A stretch of 64,000 bases of DNA from Malania oleifera (GCF_029873635.1 NC_080419.1:66598823-66662822); one strand, 5' to 3'. Positions 11,394-23,030 are shown, numbered from the stretch's first letter. Notes: a model not told the origin generated them from the sequence alone. Made by a program: numbers and translations.

Positions 11394-11689
11394 GGAACCC
11401 TAGTGTGAAGGATTTAGGGTTTGATGAAGTGAGTTGGGTAGAGGTTTGGAGAAGAGAACCTTAGAGAAGAGATAAAGAGGAGCTAGTTTAATGAAGGGTA
11501 GACGAATGGACAGGTGTTTGGGGCTTTAAAAAGAGTGTTTTTCATGTTAAGTAAACTTGAACTGCCACGACACAGGCGTCTGTCAACTGTCTTTCTAGAT
11601 AGACAATTGCTTGTTAGGCGCCTGCCTGGTGTCTGGTAGCCATCTGCCTTAAAGAAAAATTCTTCTCTCTATTAGTTAACTTCTCGTAT

Positions 11690-13320
11690 ATGTAACATTC
11701 CCAATTCCCGTCGGTCAAATACAAATTGATCTTCAGCTAGTGGTTTTGTAAAAATTTCAGCTAATTGATCGTGAGTGTTAACAAATTCAAGAACTATTTC
11801 TTTCTTATCTACATTATCTCTTAAGAAGTGATGACGTATGTCAATATGTTTTGTTCTTGAGTGTGATACTTGATTTTTTGAAATATTTATAACACTTGTA
11901 TTGTCACACTTTATAGGGATTGTTTGGTATTAAATTTTGAAGTCCCTTAATTGTTGTTTCATATATAAAGTTTGAGCACAACAACTCCCAACTGCTATGT
12001 ATTCTGCTTCAGCTGTAGATAATGCTATGGAATTTTGTTTCTTTGAAAACCAAGAAACTAGTGAGTGTCCTAGAAAGTGACAAGTTCCACTAGTGCTCTT
12101 TCTATCTATTTTGCATCCTGTATAATCTGCATCTGAATAACTTATCATTTCGAAATTAGTTCCCTTTGGATACCATAAGCCTAGATCAAGTGTGCCTAGT
12201 AAACATCTAAGTATTCGTTTAATCGTGATTTGATGTGATTCCTTAGGAGCCGATTGAAACCTAGCACACATACATACACTAAACATGATATCCGGTCTAC
12301 TTGCTGTTAAATAAAGTAAGCTTCATATCATTCCTCGGTAATGTTTGGTATCTACTTGTTTTCCTTTTTCATCCTTGTCAAGACTCGTTAAGGTGCTCAT
12401 GAGAGTTCCTATGGGTTTGCTTTCTTCCATATCAAACTTTTTTAACACGTATTTGATATATTTAGTTTGATTTATGAATGTTCCATTTTTAGCTTGTTTA
12501 ATTTGTAACCCTAGGAAGTAATTTAATTCTCCCATCATGCTTATTTCAAACTCTCTTTGCATAGTTGTAGCAAATCCGTTACATAAATCTTCATGAGTTG
12601 CTCGAAATATGATATTGTCAACATAAATTTGTTCTATAAGCATATCATTATTTTTGGTTTTTATAAATAGAGTGCTATCTATATTTCCTCTTGAAAAAAT
12701 TGTTTTGGAGTAGGAACTTGCTTAGTCTTTCATACCAAGCTCTAGGAGCTTGTTTTAATCCATATAAGGTTTTAGTTAACTTGAATACATGATTTGGGTT
12801 TTTTAGAGTCTTCAAATCCTGGAGCTTGTTTAATTTAAACTTCTTCATTTATATAACTGTTTAAAAATGCACTTTTTACATCCATTTGATGTAATTTAAA
12901 ATCTTTATATGCTGCATAGGCAAGAAGCATCCTTATAGCTTCCATTCTTGCTACGAGAGCAAAGGGTTTTTATAATCGATACCTTCTTCTTGATTATAAC
13001 CTTGTGCTACTAACCTAACTTTGTTTCTAATAACTACTCCATTTTCATCCTTTTTATTTCTAAATACCTATTTGGTTCCTATGATTGATTTATCTTTGGG
13101 TTTGGGTATAAGTTTCCATACTTGACTCCTTTCAAATTGATTTAGTTCCTCCTGCATAGTTATAATCCAAGAATCATCTTTTAATGCTTCTTCAATATTC
13201 TTGGGTTCATCTTGAGACAAAAAAACATAATGGCTACAAATATTTTTTAATGAGGCTCTAGTGGTTATTCCTTTTGATGGTTCACCAAGAATTTGATCTT
13301 TTGGGTGACTTTTAGCATAT
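11690..13320 (-). pseudogene. Element B pol: reverse transcriptase and RNase H
   Basis: Read leftwards. RT begins near 13320 with several stops. It contains [17 protein letters not shown] (about 12770) and the catalytic box IYVDNIIF at about 12618. The copia family has YVDD there, so the second Asp is replaced by Asn. GELNYFLGLQI follows. RNase H (12286-11930) shows YSDADYTGCKIDRKSTSG, HSLVSWFSKKQ and STAEAEYIA. The tail KHIDIRHHFLRDNV...DQLAEIFTKPL runs to about 11690. The order integrase-RT-RNase H is the copia order. Stops and the YVDN change make this copy inactive. Confidence 0.92.
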
Positions 13321-13322
13321 CT

Positions 13323-14695
13323 TCATTCTTTAGGTAGTTCTAAATTTTCTATGATGTTTTCATTTGAAGTTTCATTATTATTTTCTTCTTTTTGTGAGAT
13401 ATCTTCTTTTTCATCATTCTTAACTTTATTGTCATAGTTATTTGATTCATCAAACGTTATGTGTATTGATTCAATAATAGTAAGAGTCCTTTTATTATAA
13501 ACCCTATAAGCTTTACTATTTGTAGAATAACCTAAGAAGATACCTTCATCAGATTTTGCATCAAACTTTCCTAAATCATCTTTAGTATTAAGAAAAAAAC
13601 ATTTACACCCAAATACATGAAAGTAGGAAATGTTGGGTTTTCTTCCTTTCCATAGTTCATACGGTGTTTTGTCTATACTTGATCTTATAGATACCCTATT
13701 TATAATATAACAAGTTGTATTCACAGCTTCTGCTCAAAAGTATTTTGGTAGATTATTTTCGTTTATCATGGTTCTTGTCATTTTTTGGAGGGTTCTATTT
13801 TTTCTTTCTACAACTCCATTTTGTTGTGGAGTCCTTGGTGCTAAAAAATTGTGATTTATTCCATGTTCATTACAAAATTAATCAACATCTTTGTTTTTAA
13901 ATTCCCTACCTTGATCACTTCTAAAATTAGTTATATTATAGTCTTTTTCATTTTGTATAATTTCTTGCATAAGGTGATTAGCATGTCATAAGCTTCGTCT
14001 TTGTTTACTACTAAGAATAATACCCAAGTAAATCTTGAATAGTCATCTACAATTACAAAAGCATATTGTTTGCCTCCTAAGCTTAAGGTTCTAGTTGGAC
14101 CAAATAAGTTTAAGTGTAAGAGTTTTAGGGGTCTTTTAGTAGATATGTATTTTTTCTTTTTGAAACTTGTTTTGACTTGCTTTCCTTTTTGGCATGCATC
14201 ACACATCTTGTCTTTTATGAATTTAGTATTTGGTAATCCTTTTACAAGATTTTTCTTAGATAATTTGGATAAAAGATCCATACTAGCATGTCCTAGTTTC
14301 CTATGCCAAAGCCAACTCATTTCATTCATTGCAGCTAAACAAGTTACATTTTGATTTACTAAGTTCTCAAGGTTTATACAATATACATTATTTATCCTAT
14401 GAGCTATAAACAAGGTTTTATTATTCTTGGGGTTTTGAATAACACATTTTTCATTCTTAAAAGTTATTTTGAACCCTTTGTCACTTAATTGGTTTATGCT
14501 TAAAAGATTGTGTTTTAATCCTTCTACCAATAGCACATTATCAATAGTAAGAGATGGATCTTTACCTATTTTTCCAATGCCAATAATTTTACCTTTGGCA
14601 TTGTCGCCGAAGGTGACGTATCCCCCATCCTTTTGTTTTAATGCAGTGAATTTGGTCATATCACCGATCATGTGCCTTGAACACCCGTTGTCCAA
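13323..14695 (-). pseudogene. Element B pol: protease and integrase
   Basis: The protease begins at 14695 with DNGCSRHMIGD, where the family has DSGCSRHMTG, so the residue after the catalytic Asp is changed. Integrase follows: zinc domain LWHRKLGHASMDLL...CDACQKGKQ, then the DDE core. Its first Asp reads Asn (LHLNLFGPTR), while VIVDDYSRFTWV is intact. The second segment (13724-13323) holds the C-terminal copia integrase signatures ELWKGRKPNISYFHVFGCKCF and FLGYSTNSKAYRVYN. A stretch of about 200 bp between the two pieces has stops. Processing and integration functions are lost. Confidence 0.9.
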
Positions 14696-14791
14696 GTACT
14701 ATTTATCCGTTGATAGAGTTGTCTTAAAGCACACCTACAATGAGGGATTCATTGTGTTAGTCTTTGGAACCCAAATTCTCTTAACTTTCTT

Positions 14792-16507
14792 TTAATTGTT
14801 TTTAGTTCCAATATTTACTTTCCATTCTCCTTGTACTTTAACATATTTTCTTTTTAGTGGGCAATTGAACATTACATGACCTTTAGTCTTGCACATGTAG
14901 CAAGTGATGTGTTCATGTTTATTGTTTGAAGAAGTACTAGCATAGTGCTTGGATGCTTTGACAAAATATCCCATGTATAATTTTTTACTTCTTTTATTTG
15001 TTTTTCCATTATAACCTATCCCTTCTTTACTTTCATGTAGTCTTTGTTGTCCAATCATTTTTTCAAAATTTTCTTTTCCTTTGGTAAAGTTAAATATTAT
15101 TTTCTCTTTATCCTCTACTGATTTTTAAGTTCGATTATCTCTAACTCCTTTTTATTTAAATCATCTTCTTTAATTTTTCCTATCTCTTGAGTAATTTCTT
15201 TTATTTCATCTTCTAATTTTTCAATACAAGAATCTTTCTCTTTTACACTGATTTTAGATGTTTCAAGTTGCTTCATTAATTTTTTATTTTGATCTTTCAA
15301 AGTTATGTTTCTCTTGGAGACTTTTATGAATCTTTTGTGTAAAGAAAATAGCTCAAGTTGTAGTTCTTTATAGGAAGGCATACTATCGCAAGATTCGTCA
15401 AAAGACTCATTGTTAGATTCTATTGAAGAGTGATAGGAATTTACCTCTTCGTCATTCGCCATGAAGCATATATTTGCCATCTCTTGTCCACTTGACTCGT
15501 TTTCTGTCTCGATGGAGCTTGAATCATCCCAAGTGGCCTTCATAGCTTCCTTCTTTTTCTTCTTGTCTTTCTTAAGTAACGGGCAGTCCGACTTGATGTG
15601 CCCTGGTTTCTTGCAATGATAGCATATAGGAGGTTCATTTTTACTTTTATTTCCTTTTCTACTTGTCTCTCCTTTTTCAAGTTTCTTTTTATTAGACTTT
15701 CTAGGAAACCTTTTATTTCTTCTATAGAATTTTCCTAGTCTTTTAGTGATGAATGCTAATTCATCTTGATCTAAGTCACTCATTTCACTTTCTTCTTCAC
15801 TTGAGCTGTTACTAGAAGCTTTTAATGCAATGGACCTTTTATGCTTAGGTTTAGGATTTCTTTCCTTTAAAGTCATTTCATAGGCAAGTAGTGAACCTAT
15901 GAGTTCATCTAGAAAGTTGGTCTAAAGGTTTCTACCTTTCGTGATAGCAGTAGCCTTTCGTTCCCATATGGAGGGAAGGCCTCTTAGAATTTTTCTAATC
16001 ATTTCGTAGGTAGTATAAATCTTTCCTAAGGCACTTAAGGAATTGATTATGTGGGTAAATCTGGTATACATACTAGAGATTGTTTCATCTGAATGCTTCA
16101 TACTCACTCATTAACATATCTATCCTGTTGTCCCTAACATCTACTGTTCCTTCATATGTTACGTCTAATTTGTCCCATATTTCTTTAGCCATCTTGTAGG
16201 CCATGACCCTATTGAACTCATTAGCATCTAAAGCACAGTATAGGGCATTTATAACACTTGAATTTATTTGGAGCATCTTACAGTCTATATCGGTCATATC
16301 TTTTTTCTCTTTGGGAATTTGTTTTCCATCTATTATCTTAGTAGGGATTAGGTCTCCATCCATAACTACTTCCCAAGCTTTCCAATCCATGTGTTGGAAA
16401 TATATTTGCATTCTCTTTTTCCAAAAGGTATAGTTGTGTCCACAAAAGATTGGTGGATGGGTTGAGGATTGGCCCTCACCGAAGGGTGCTACTCCAATAT
16501 TTGTCAT
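14792..16507 (-). pseudogene. Element B Gag
   Basis: SIRE-like Gag in frame-broken pieces (16507-16085, 16107-15922, 15876-15115, 15058-14792). The N-terminus has PPIFCGHNYTFWKKRM, then the UBN2-type domain ending LRGLPSIWERKATAI. A first zinc knuckle CYHCKKPGHIKSDC follows, then an acidic and coiled-coil section of about 200 residues, and a second knuckle CYMCKTKGHVMFNC. It is clearly the same protein family as the Gag of remnant A, with the same two-knuckle layout. It starts about 40 bp after the primer-binding site on the minus strand. Confidence 0.9.
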
Positions 16508-16548
16508 TTGATATTTTTATAGTTTCTTGTTAGGAATTACTATAACTA

Positions 16549-16561
16549 GGCTCTGATACCA
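16549..16561 (-). other. Primer-binding site of element B
   Basis: The minus strand reads TGGTATCAGAGCC, complementary to initiator tRNA-Met. Two bases separate it from the LTR end. Confidence 0.9.
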
Positions 16562-17528
16562 ATTGAAATTAGGATAGCTTCCCAAGAGTGGGGTGAATTG
16601 GGATTTAAAAATTTTATTCCCTTTTTTTTAATATTTATGTGTTATAACAATAATCACACCTCAACCACAATCACAAAATTGATTCAACCAAAACAAAATA
16701 ATCAATCACTTAATAATAGCCATGTAGTAATGTGTAAAGCTTGCTGAATTTGTATAAGCCCTGTTATTAAATTCCACAAACAACCTTCTTCCCAATGTTC
16801 AGCTTTTAAATAAACTTTCAGTTTAATGAGTTAAGGATGATCAACAAACGTACTCCCTTTCGGTTTCCGCAATCAATGCTGATCAAACCAAAACATATTA
16901 CCTTCCAGTCTATTTAACAACTAAACACTTAGAATTCATAGTTTGATAAAGCATCCACGCAATTTGTAAATTTTGCTGAAAAGTAAAGAGTAGGGAAGAA
17001 AGAAGAACACAAGGCTTTACAAGGTTCGGCTTCAACACAGCCTATGTCCTCGCCCTTGGCAAAACCACCAAAGGATTCACCATCACCGTTCCTTTACCAG
17101 GCTGAACAATGCCAATTACAACACTCCTTGGTTAAGGCTAGAGCCCGAATTCTCCAAACAATATTCCCCTTGTTTGGTCCAACGATTCAACACTTGAATT
17201 GTCAATCAGTTTGCTACAAAGATTTAAAACAAGATGTACAAGAATTGCTCCTCAAAGAGCTGATTAGTACAGATCAAAAACTATATACTTTAGTCAATTC
17301 ACAATACGAAATTTAGATTGAAACTCTAGAGATTTATCACCGTAGGAATCTTTCAATAGATGAAATAATTAACAATTGTAGCGCAATATCAGTGAGAAAA
17401 TTAGTAAAACTTTAGAGAACTTCGTGGATGTTGTGAGCAACAAAGAACTTTCAGAATTTCATAATGCTTAAGAGAGAGTTTGACTGCTGATTTGAAATCT
17501 TGGTCACTAAATCAATGTAACTTGAGGG

Positions 17529-17536
17529 TATTTATA
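17529..17536 (-). promoter_or_regulatory. TATA box of element B, right LTR
   Basis: TATAAATA on the minus strand, placed as in the left LTR and downstream of the array on that strand. Confidence 0.65.
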
Positions 17537-17664
17537 GATGTAGAAAGGTTTCTAACTTGTTACCCAAGTTTACTTGGAGTAGGGTCCAAGTTTTAGATTA
17601 ATTAGGGTTTCAAGTAATTGAAATTTTAAAAATATGTCCGTTGAGTATTTTGAATTTTGCCGCG

Positions 17665-17964
17665 AGCCAGATGACTGTGTGCTCTCTGGCAGTTGTCTGT
17701 CCATGTATTTCAAATACAATTTTCACAAACAGAAAGGTGACAGTCGCTTGTCCTCAGGGTGGTAGTCGTCTGTCACTAAATAATTCAATTTTTTAAAACA
17801 TACAAAAGAGTGTCAGACAGCTGACAAAACCCACGCAGATGTCTCATTTTGCACTAACAGTCATTTGTCAGGTGCCTAACAGTCACCCGTCATGCTTCTG
17901 TCTCTTTGTTTAATATCGTTTAAAATGTCAATCGTCTGTTCATAGACAAACAGCCGTCTGTCAA
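17665..17964 (-). repeat. CAGTCGTCTGTC-like array in the right LTR of B
   Basis: About nine units at the same relative places as in the left LTR. Many carry transitions relative to the left copy, for example AGTTGTCTG against AGTCGTCTG and CAGCCGTCTG against CAGTCGTCTG. Confidence 0.85.
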
Positions 17965-19558
17965 CCATATTTTCTCATTTCTAGATATTTTTTATTTCTC
18001 TCTCTTTTGTTTATTTAGGCTTAGAATCTCAATTTGTTTTTCTTTGAAAAATAAGTTCCAAGTCTTAAAAAGTAAGGTTTCTAAGTCTCTTTGCTTAATG
18101 AGATTCAAAATGAAAATTCATACATGAATCATCTTAAAGTACTTACAAAGCTTGTTCTAAAAACAATTTGACACTTTCTTTGCTTTGAGTTCTTTTTGTC
18201 GTTGATCTTTAATCTTTGAGTTTTCTCTGAGCTTTCATTATGGATCACTTGCATTTATGTGAGACTTTCATTGTTCCTTGATCCTTGTGAGCTTTCAAGA
18301 TATGACATTTGAAGTTTGAGCTTTAGGAATTTTCCTTTTTATTACTGAAATCATCTTTGCCTGAAATAGTTTCACTTGGAAACACATTAGATAACCTTAC
18401 TTTGTTATCATCAAAATCAAGAGTTGTAAGCGTAGCTAGGCCAACAACTTCTTTTAATGAATTCTTTACTTCTTGTTGATTTATTCAAATACACAATAAA
18501 TACTTAAAACAAAATTTAATCCACAACCACAACACAAGTACTTAAACAATCAAGTAACCAATCAATCATTCGAACCAATCAATTTTCTAATCAACCACAA
18601 TATCCAAGTTAAGATATATGATTCAACTTTTGTTTGTTTGCAGCCCTGTATATATGAAGGTTTGAATCAAGCATTGTGGTAATGAATTTGCTTTCTTAAA
18701 ATGATTTTCAACAAAACATCCACACTCTTCCCAAAATTCAGAATTCAAATAAATTTTTAGTTAATTTGTCTTTGGGTGTTAACCAATTAACGTACTCCCT
18801 TATGGTTTCCACAAAGTATGGATTAACCAATGTACTCTCTTTCGGTTTCCGCAATCCAAATCAAAATTAGACTTTAAGTTTACTTAATTTCCAAACTTAC
18901 GTAGTATATATGATTTAAGAAATTAAATCATCCACACAGTTTTATAAGTGCTGAAAATAAAGAGCAAGGGAAAGAGAGAGTGAGACCACGACTTTTAAGA
19001 GTTTTAGCTTATACCTAGCCTATGTCCTCGCCTTTGGAAAACCACGAAAGGATTCACTAAAACCAGTTCCTTTGTCGGACGGAACAACATCATTTACACA
19101 CTCCTTTAGTAGGCTAGAGCTCGCCTCTCCAAGTGATATCCCCTCACTCGGTCACTCCTTCAATTAGGCTAGAGCAGCACCTCTCTAAGCTATACCCCAC
19201 GATTAGCTAACGATCCGAACATCTTGAATCGTCCAAGAACTACAAAAGATATGAAGTAAACACTGCGTATAATAGCACTCTCAAAACAGAGTAGATTAAT
19301 ACAAATTCAGCTTTAGATACTTCAACAATTTAAATACTAATAAGAAATAGAATTGAAGTTCAAGTGTAGAATTCACCAAGGGTTCCTTTATGATTGAAAA
19401 AACTCAGTATGAGAACCTTAGGTTCATGTTTCAGCAGCAATTTAGATGAATTCCCCTAGCAAGAGTATGAGCAATAGAGAACTTTAAGAGAGATTAAGAG
19501 ATTTAATGCAATTTTGTTGTATGATTGCTTGGTAATTAAATTATTGGGATTAAGGAAG

Positions 19559-19566
19559 TATTTATA
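19559..19566 (-). promoter_or_regulatory. TATA box of the copia A LTR
   Basis: The minus strand reads TATAAATA, downstream of the array on that strand. Confidence 0.6.
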
Positions 19567-19697
19567 GGCTTTTTAGGATTTATTTCCTTGTTCCCCAAGT
19601 TACTTGGAGTATCCACCAAATTTTTATAATGTTCATATTTTAAAAACTATTTTTTAAAATTTTCTCGTTGGAGTTTAAAAACTTGAAATCCCGTGGA

Positions 19698-19968
19698 GTC
19701 AGTTGGCTGGACAGGCGACTGGGTAAGCAATTTTCACAAAGTCAGTCTGTTAGATAGGCGACTGACATCTTTCTCTCTGTTCATATTTTAACCCAAATAA
19801 TTGTCAGTCAGCTGGTTCGACATAGTTCAAAAATGGTCAGTCGGCTGGGCGTGTTAGTTGGCTGACTGATTTTAGTGCAAATTGTCAATCGGCTGGGCAT
19901 TTTATCCATTCTGGTATTTTTGTCAGTCGGCTAGCAAATCTCAATGATTTCTGGTCAATCGGCTGACC
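19698..19968 (-). repeat. Array of about nine CAGTCGGCTGAC-like words in the LTR of A
   Basis: Units such as GTCAGTCGGCTGG and GTCAATCGGCTGACC recur every 20-45 bp in both orientations. The word differs from that of element B at the position after GTCG (G instead of T). Confidence 0.85.
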
Positions 19969-20495
19969 AATCAATTTTCTAAAAATCTTTCATTTTTCAT
20001 TTTAAACCCTTTTGTTATTTGAAAGACTTAGCTATAACTTTGTCAAACACATTTTCTAGGGTTTTAAAAATCTGGTCTCTAAGTCCGTATTCAACCCTAA
20101 AAGAGCTAAACAATATTTCAAAAGATATTTAAACATTGAAGCACTTACATAAAGACTTCTAAGCCCTTTGTCATTCTTAAACACTTAAGTCTTCATGCTT
20201 TGGTCTGCTACTTGTCTTCAAGCTTTAAAATACTTTGAGCTTTTCATCGAGTGCTCTTTAATGTGCTCTTTAATATCTATGCTCTCATGATCTTCAAGCT
20301 TTATTCTTTGAATCCATGCCATTTAAGCTTCATATGATCATCCTTCTTTGAAGTATAAACTTGCAATGGATCCTTGACCTTGCCTTTACATGCTTGATCC
20401 TTGTGAGTCCTGAAATATTATTACTTAACCCAATATGATAAGTTTCACTTGTTTGTTAGCATCAAAATAAGATGTTAAGCCTTGTAAGGCCAACA

Positions 20496-20935
20496 CCCTA
20501 GTCATATTTGCCCAGAGGTCCCTGCTATAGCCTTTATACACGCACTCCATTCAGCAGCTAGGGTGAAACAAGCCAACACTCATAGAGGCAGACATTTTTC
20601 ATGAGAGAAGAAAACCCTAGCAGCTGCTTACGAGCCCACTCTCTCAGGAGCAAGGCTTGTTCAAGGAATACAGTAAAGGTTCATGGTCATCTTCAAGAGC
20701 TCGTTTTCGTACTTGCAGATTCGGGATCAAACCAGATAGATCTCACATGTATAATTCTAATCACGTAATTAGGGTTTGCATGATCAAATTAATTTTTTTT
20801 GTTATCTGTATGCACTACAGTCGGATCTTAGGGCTATTCCACAAGTCCTTTCAGATGGAAGCCATGAAGAACTTAAAGACCATCTCATCTTAGCGTGTTC
20901 CTCGAAGAGCAAAGGAAAAGAAGACATTTAATGTT
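20496..20935. other. Unassigned stretch between copia A and the next LTR
   Basis: No convincing coding frame or known element. It looks like the leader of another LTR element (cttatagcc/ttatacacgc phrases, aaaccctagcagc), but no border was found. Confidence 0.3.
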
Positions 20936-21148
20936 TTTAAAGTGTAATGCATTTTTGTTTCATACTTGGTTTACAATAATGCATTCATGCATGATGGGGT
21001 TAAAAACTCAAAAACAAAGACCATAGATTGACCCTAGGAAACTTAAATTTTTCATGGAAAACCCTTCATTTAAGATATCATACTCATACACATAGGGTTG
21101 GACAATTTTAAGGTCAAAATCAGGGCAAAAAACTCAGATTTTCAATGG

Positions 21149-21444
21149 CCTCGGTCGACCAAACTATGCAAGTCTTAAATGCCTCAGTTGACCGACCTAG
21201 CAAATTTGGTCCATTTACAAAGCCTCGGCCGATCAATGTTTCTATTAAAATGGCCATCCGATTGACATACATGCTCAGCCAATTTTAACCCTCGGCTGAC
21301 CGGCCTAAAAGAACTAAAGAAAGCCCAGCCGACCGAACCTATGAATGTTCGAAATTGCTTTTGTCTCAGTCGACCGAGCTTCGCAGAAAATTTGAATAAC
21401 ACAATGAGGTTAGCCGACCAACACCTTGCCTAGTCGACCGAACC
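21149..21444 (+). repeat. Array of about eight GGTCGACCGA-like words
   Basis: Units such as CCTCGGTCGACCAAAC, CTCAGTCGACCGAGC and TAGTCGACCGAACC recur every 25-45 bp. The core GTCGAC is a perfect palindrome in several. The array ends about 105 bp before the TATA box. Confidence 0.85.
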
Positions 21445-21548
21445 TCTCAAGTTTGGTAAAATTTCAAGCGCTAATCATTATTAAAATTTTAATTAAACGT
21501 TTCTAAAATGACAAGTGTGTCCCCAATGACTATAATTTTTGGGGAATC

Positions 21549-21556
21549 TATATATA
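21549..21556 (+). promoter_or_regulatory. TATA box of the 20936-22885 LTR
   Basis: TATATATA followed by ACCCC, downstream of the array. Confidence 0.55.
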
Positions 21557-22065
21557 CCCCATTCCAAAACTGGATTAGCATCCTAATTAGCACACAATAT
21601 TCTCTTTGAATTTTTTTTTTTGTGCCAAAGCTTTCATACTCCCACATTTTTACAAGCTTATTGTTTATTCTCTTTCTCACATATTATTGATTATACATTT
21701 CTTAGAAAGAGAGCATTGTGTTCTTCATCTTCATTTGCAAAGTTATTGCAATTTGAGGATTGATTGAATACTTCATCTTGTGGGCATTTTTACATTCATC
21801 TTAAGCTAACAACTCTCTCTCTTTCTTGCATTATTGAATATTGTTTTTTTTTTTTTTTACAGTTAACTTGAGTTCTTCCCATTATATTTTTATTCATAAA
21901 TATCTCTTGGGGAAAAACTTTCCATTTGCTCGTGAATCTTTGCATCCTTATTACAAGATTCAAAGGCTTGCTTTGCGCTTTTGATAAAAACATTTTTGCA
22001 AGCTTAAACCCTAATATCTGTTGTTCTTAATATTTGATAAATATTCTTGAGATATTTGCTTAGGG

Positions 22066-22183
22066 TTTTAAAGATCCTTTGATAATACATATAGTAATCA
22101 TATTATCTTGAAATAAAAAATCTGTTTTAAAGATCCTTTGATAATACATATAGTAATCATATTATCTTGAAATAAAAAATCTT
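22066..22183 (+). repeat. Perfect or near-perfect 59-bp tandem duplication
   Basis: The segment starting ttttaaagatcctttgat at 22066 is repeated directly at 22125 with no visible change through 22181. It lies in the transcribed part of the LTR and, from the lack of divergence, looks recent. Confidence 0.92.
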
Positions 22184-22885
22184 ACTCCCACACACATATA
22201 TTGATATATACACACTTTTGGGAGTTGACATACAGTTTACCAAAATCTCATTGAGCTTAATCTCCCATCATTTGTGAGTGTATTTGTGCTTATTGGTGTA
22301 CATCATTAGCTTGTTATAGAAGCACTCTCTTTGTACACAAAACACTTATTATTGTTGTATTCCCGACGTGTGGTCGAAAGAGGATTGCACTGGCCTATAA
22401 TGTGCACCGGATAGACTTAGACCCGATTAAGAAAGTCCCGGATTGGTTCAGACCCAGTTAGGAGAACTAGGTGCACCGTCCTGTAAGGTGTATCGATTGG
22501 GGTCAGCCCTGTAATGTGAGTTAGGGTATTCCTCACCCCGTAAGAAGAGGGTGTAATCGGTGTCGCTCCCCCCGTTAAGTGAGTACTTAGTGAAATCCTT
22601 TTGTTTGCTTGAGGTGGGGATGTAGGCTGGTTTAGCCGAACCCCGATAACAATATTGTGTTCTTCTCTTCCATACACTTTTTATTTTCCGCACTTGCATG
22701 CTAATATTTAAATTATTTTGAATGCAATATTTGTTTTAAATATTTGCATATTTGATTGTTTTGAGAATTTGAGATTGCTCAGAAAGTCCCTAGGTTGCAA
22801 TTTACTAGTTGTGAATTTTAATTTAACCTAGAAATTTTTAGAATATCCAATTCATTCCCCCTCTTGGGATCACACCAATTACATC

Positions 22886-23022
22886 ATAAACATTCAACAC
22901 CAGTTCATTGAATACTATAAGAATGGTCATCCAATCTATGAAAACATAAATTCAACATTTAACTTGCTGGGAGAACCATCAGACAAGTTACTATTAAATA
23001 TATTAGCTATTTATAGGTATTA
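22886..23022. other. Short unassigned spacer
   Basis: AT-rich sequence without a recognisable frame or repeat, between the LTR end and the target duplication of the next element. Confidence 0.4.
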
Positions 23023-23030
23023 AGTGCAAA

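Larger units (their letters stand above)
7967..18446 (-). mobile_element. Copia element B, SIRE-like, nearly complete (10.5 kb)
   Basis: On the minus strand: 5' LTR 18446-16564, primer site, Gag, protease, integrase, RT, RNase H, an extra ORF, polypurine tract, 3' LTR 9864-7967. The LTRs are 1883 and 1898 bp and similar by eye at the few-percent level. The target duplication ACTTC is exact. Long LTRs, Gag with two zinc knuckles, an AAAAAGGGGGAG tract and a gene after pol all fit the SIRE/Maximus lineage. That assignment rests on layout, not on a tree. Frames carry several stops and shifts, so it is probably inactive. Confidence 0.92.
16564..18446 (-). mobile_element. 5' LTR of element B (1883 bp)
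   Basis: Same sequence family and borders as the left LTR of B. It was the transcription start of the element on the minus strand. It carries its own copy of the array (17665-17964) and TATA box (17529-17536). Confidence 0.92.
18452..20495 (-). mobile_element. Copia A 5' LTR, second segment
   Basis: Continues the LTR interrupted at 7966 and ends ...TAAGGCCAACA, so the minus strand starts TGTTGGCCTTA. With the first segment the LTR is about 2.1 kb. It contains a TATA box at 19559-19566 (minus) and an array of CAGTCGGCTGAC-like words. The five bases to its right are CCCTA, but no matching copy was found on the left. Confidence 0.8.
20936..22885 (+). mobile_element. LTR of an unrelated copia-like element (solo or truncated)
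   Basis: Has the parts of a plant LTR on the + strand: a repeat array, a TATA box at 21549-21556, a run of short GC-richer phrases near 22380-22620, and the end phrase ATTCATTCCCCCTCTTGGGA near 22850. That phrase is typical of the 3' end of SIRE/Tork LTRs. No primer site or gag follows, so it is a solo LTR or a fragment. The left border is an estimate. Confidence 0.6.

Noticed and set aside
20657..20893. Possible host gene fragment (78 codons)
   Set aside because: No recognisable motif and no splice partners. Probably an LTR-element leader.
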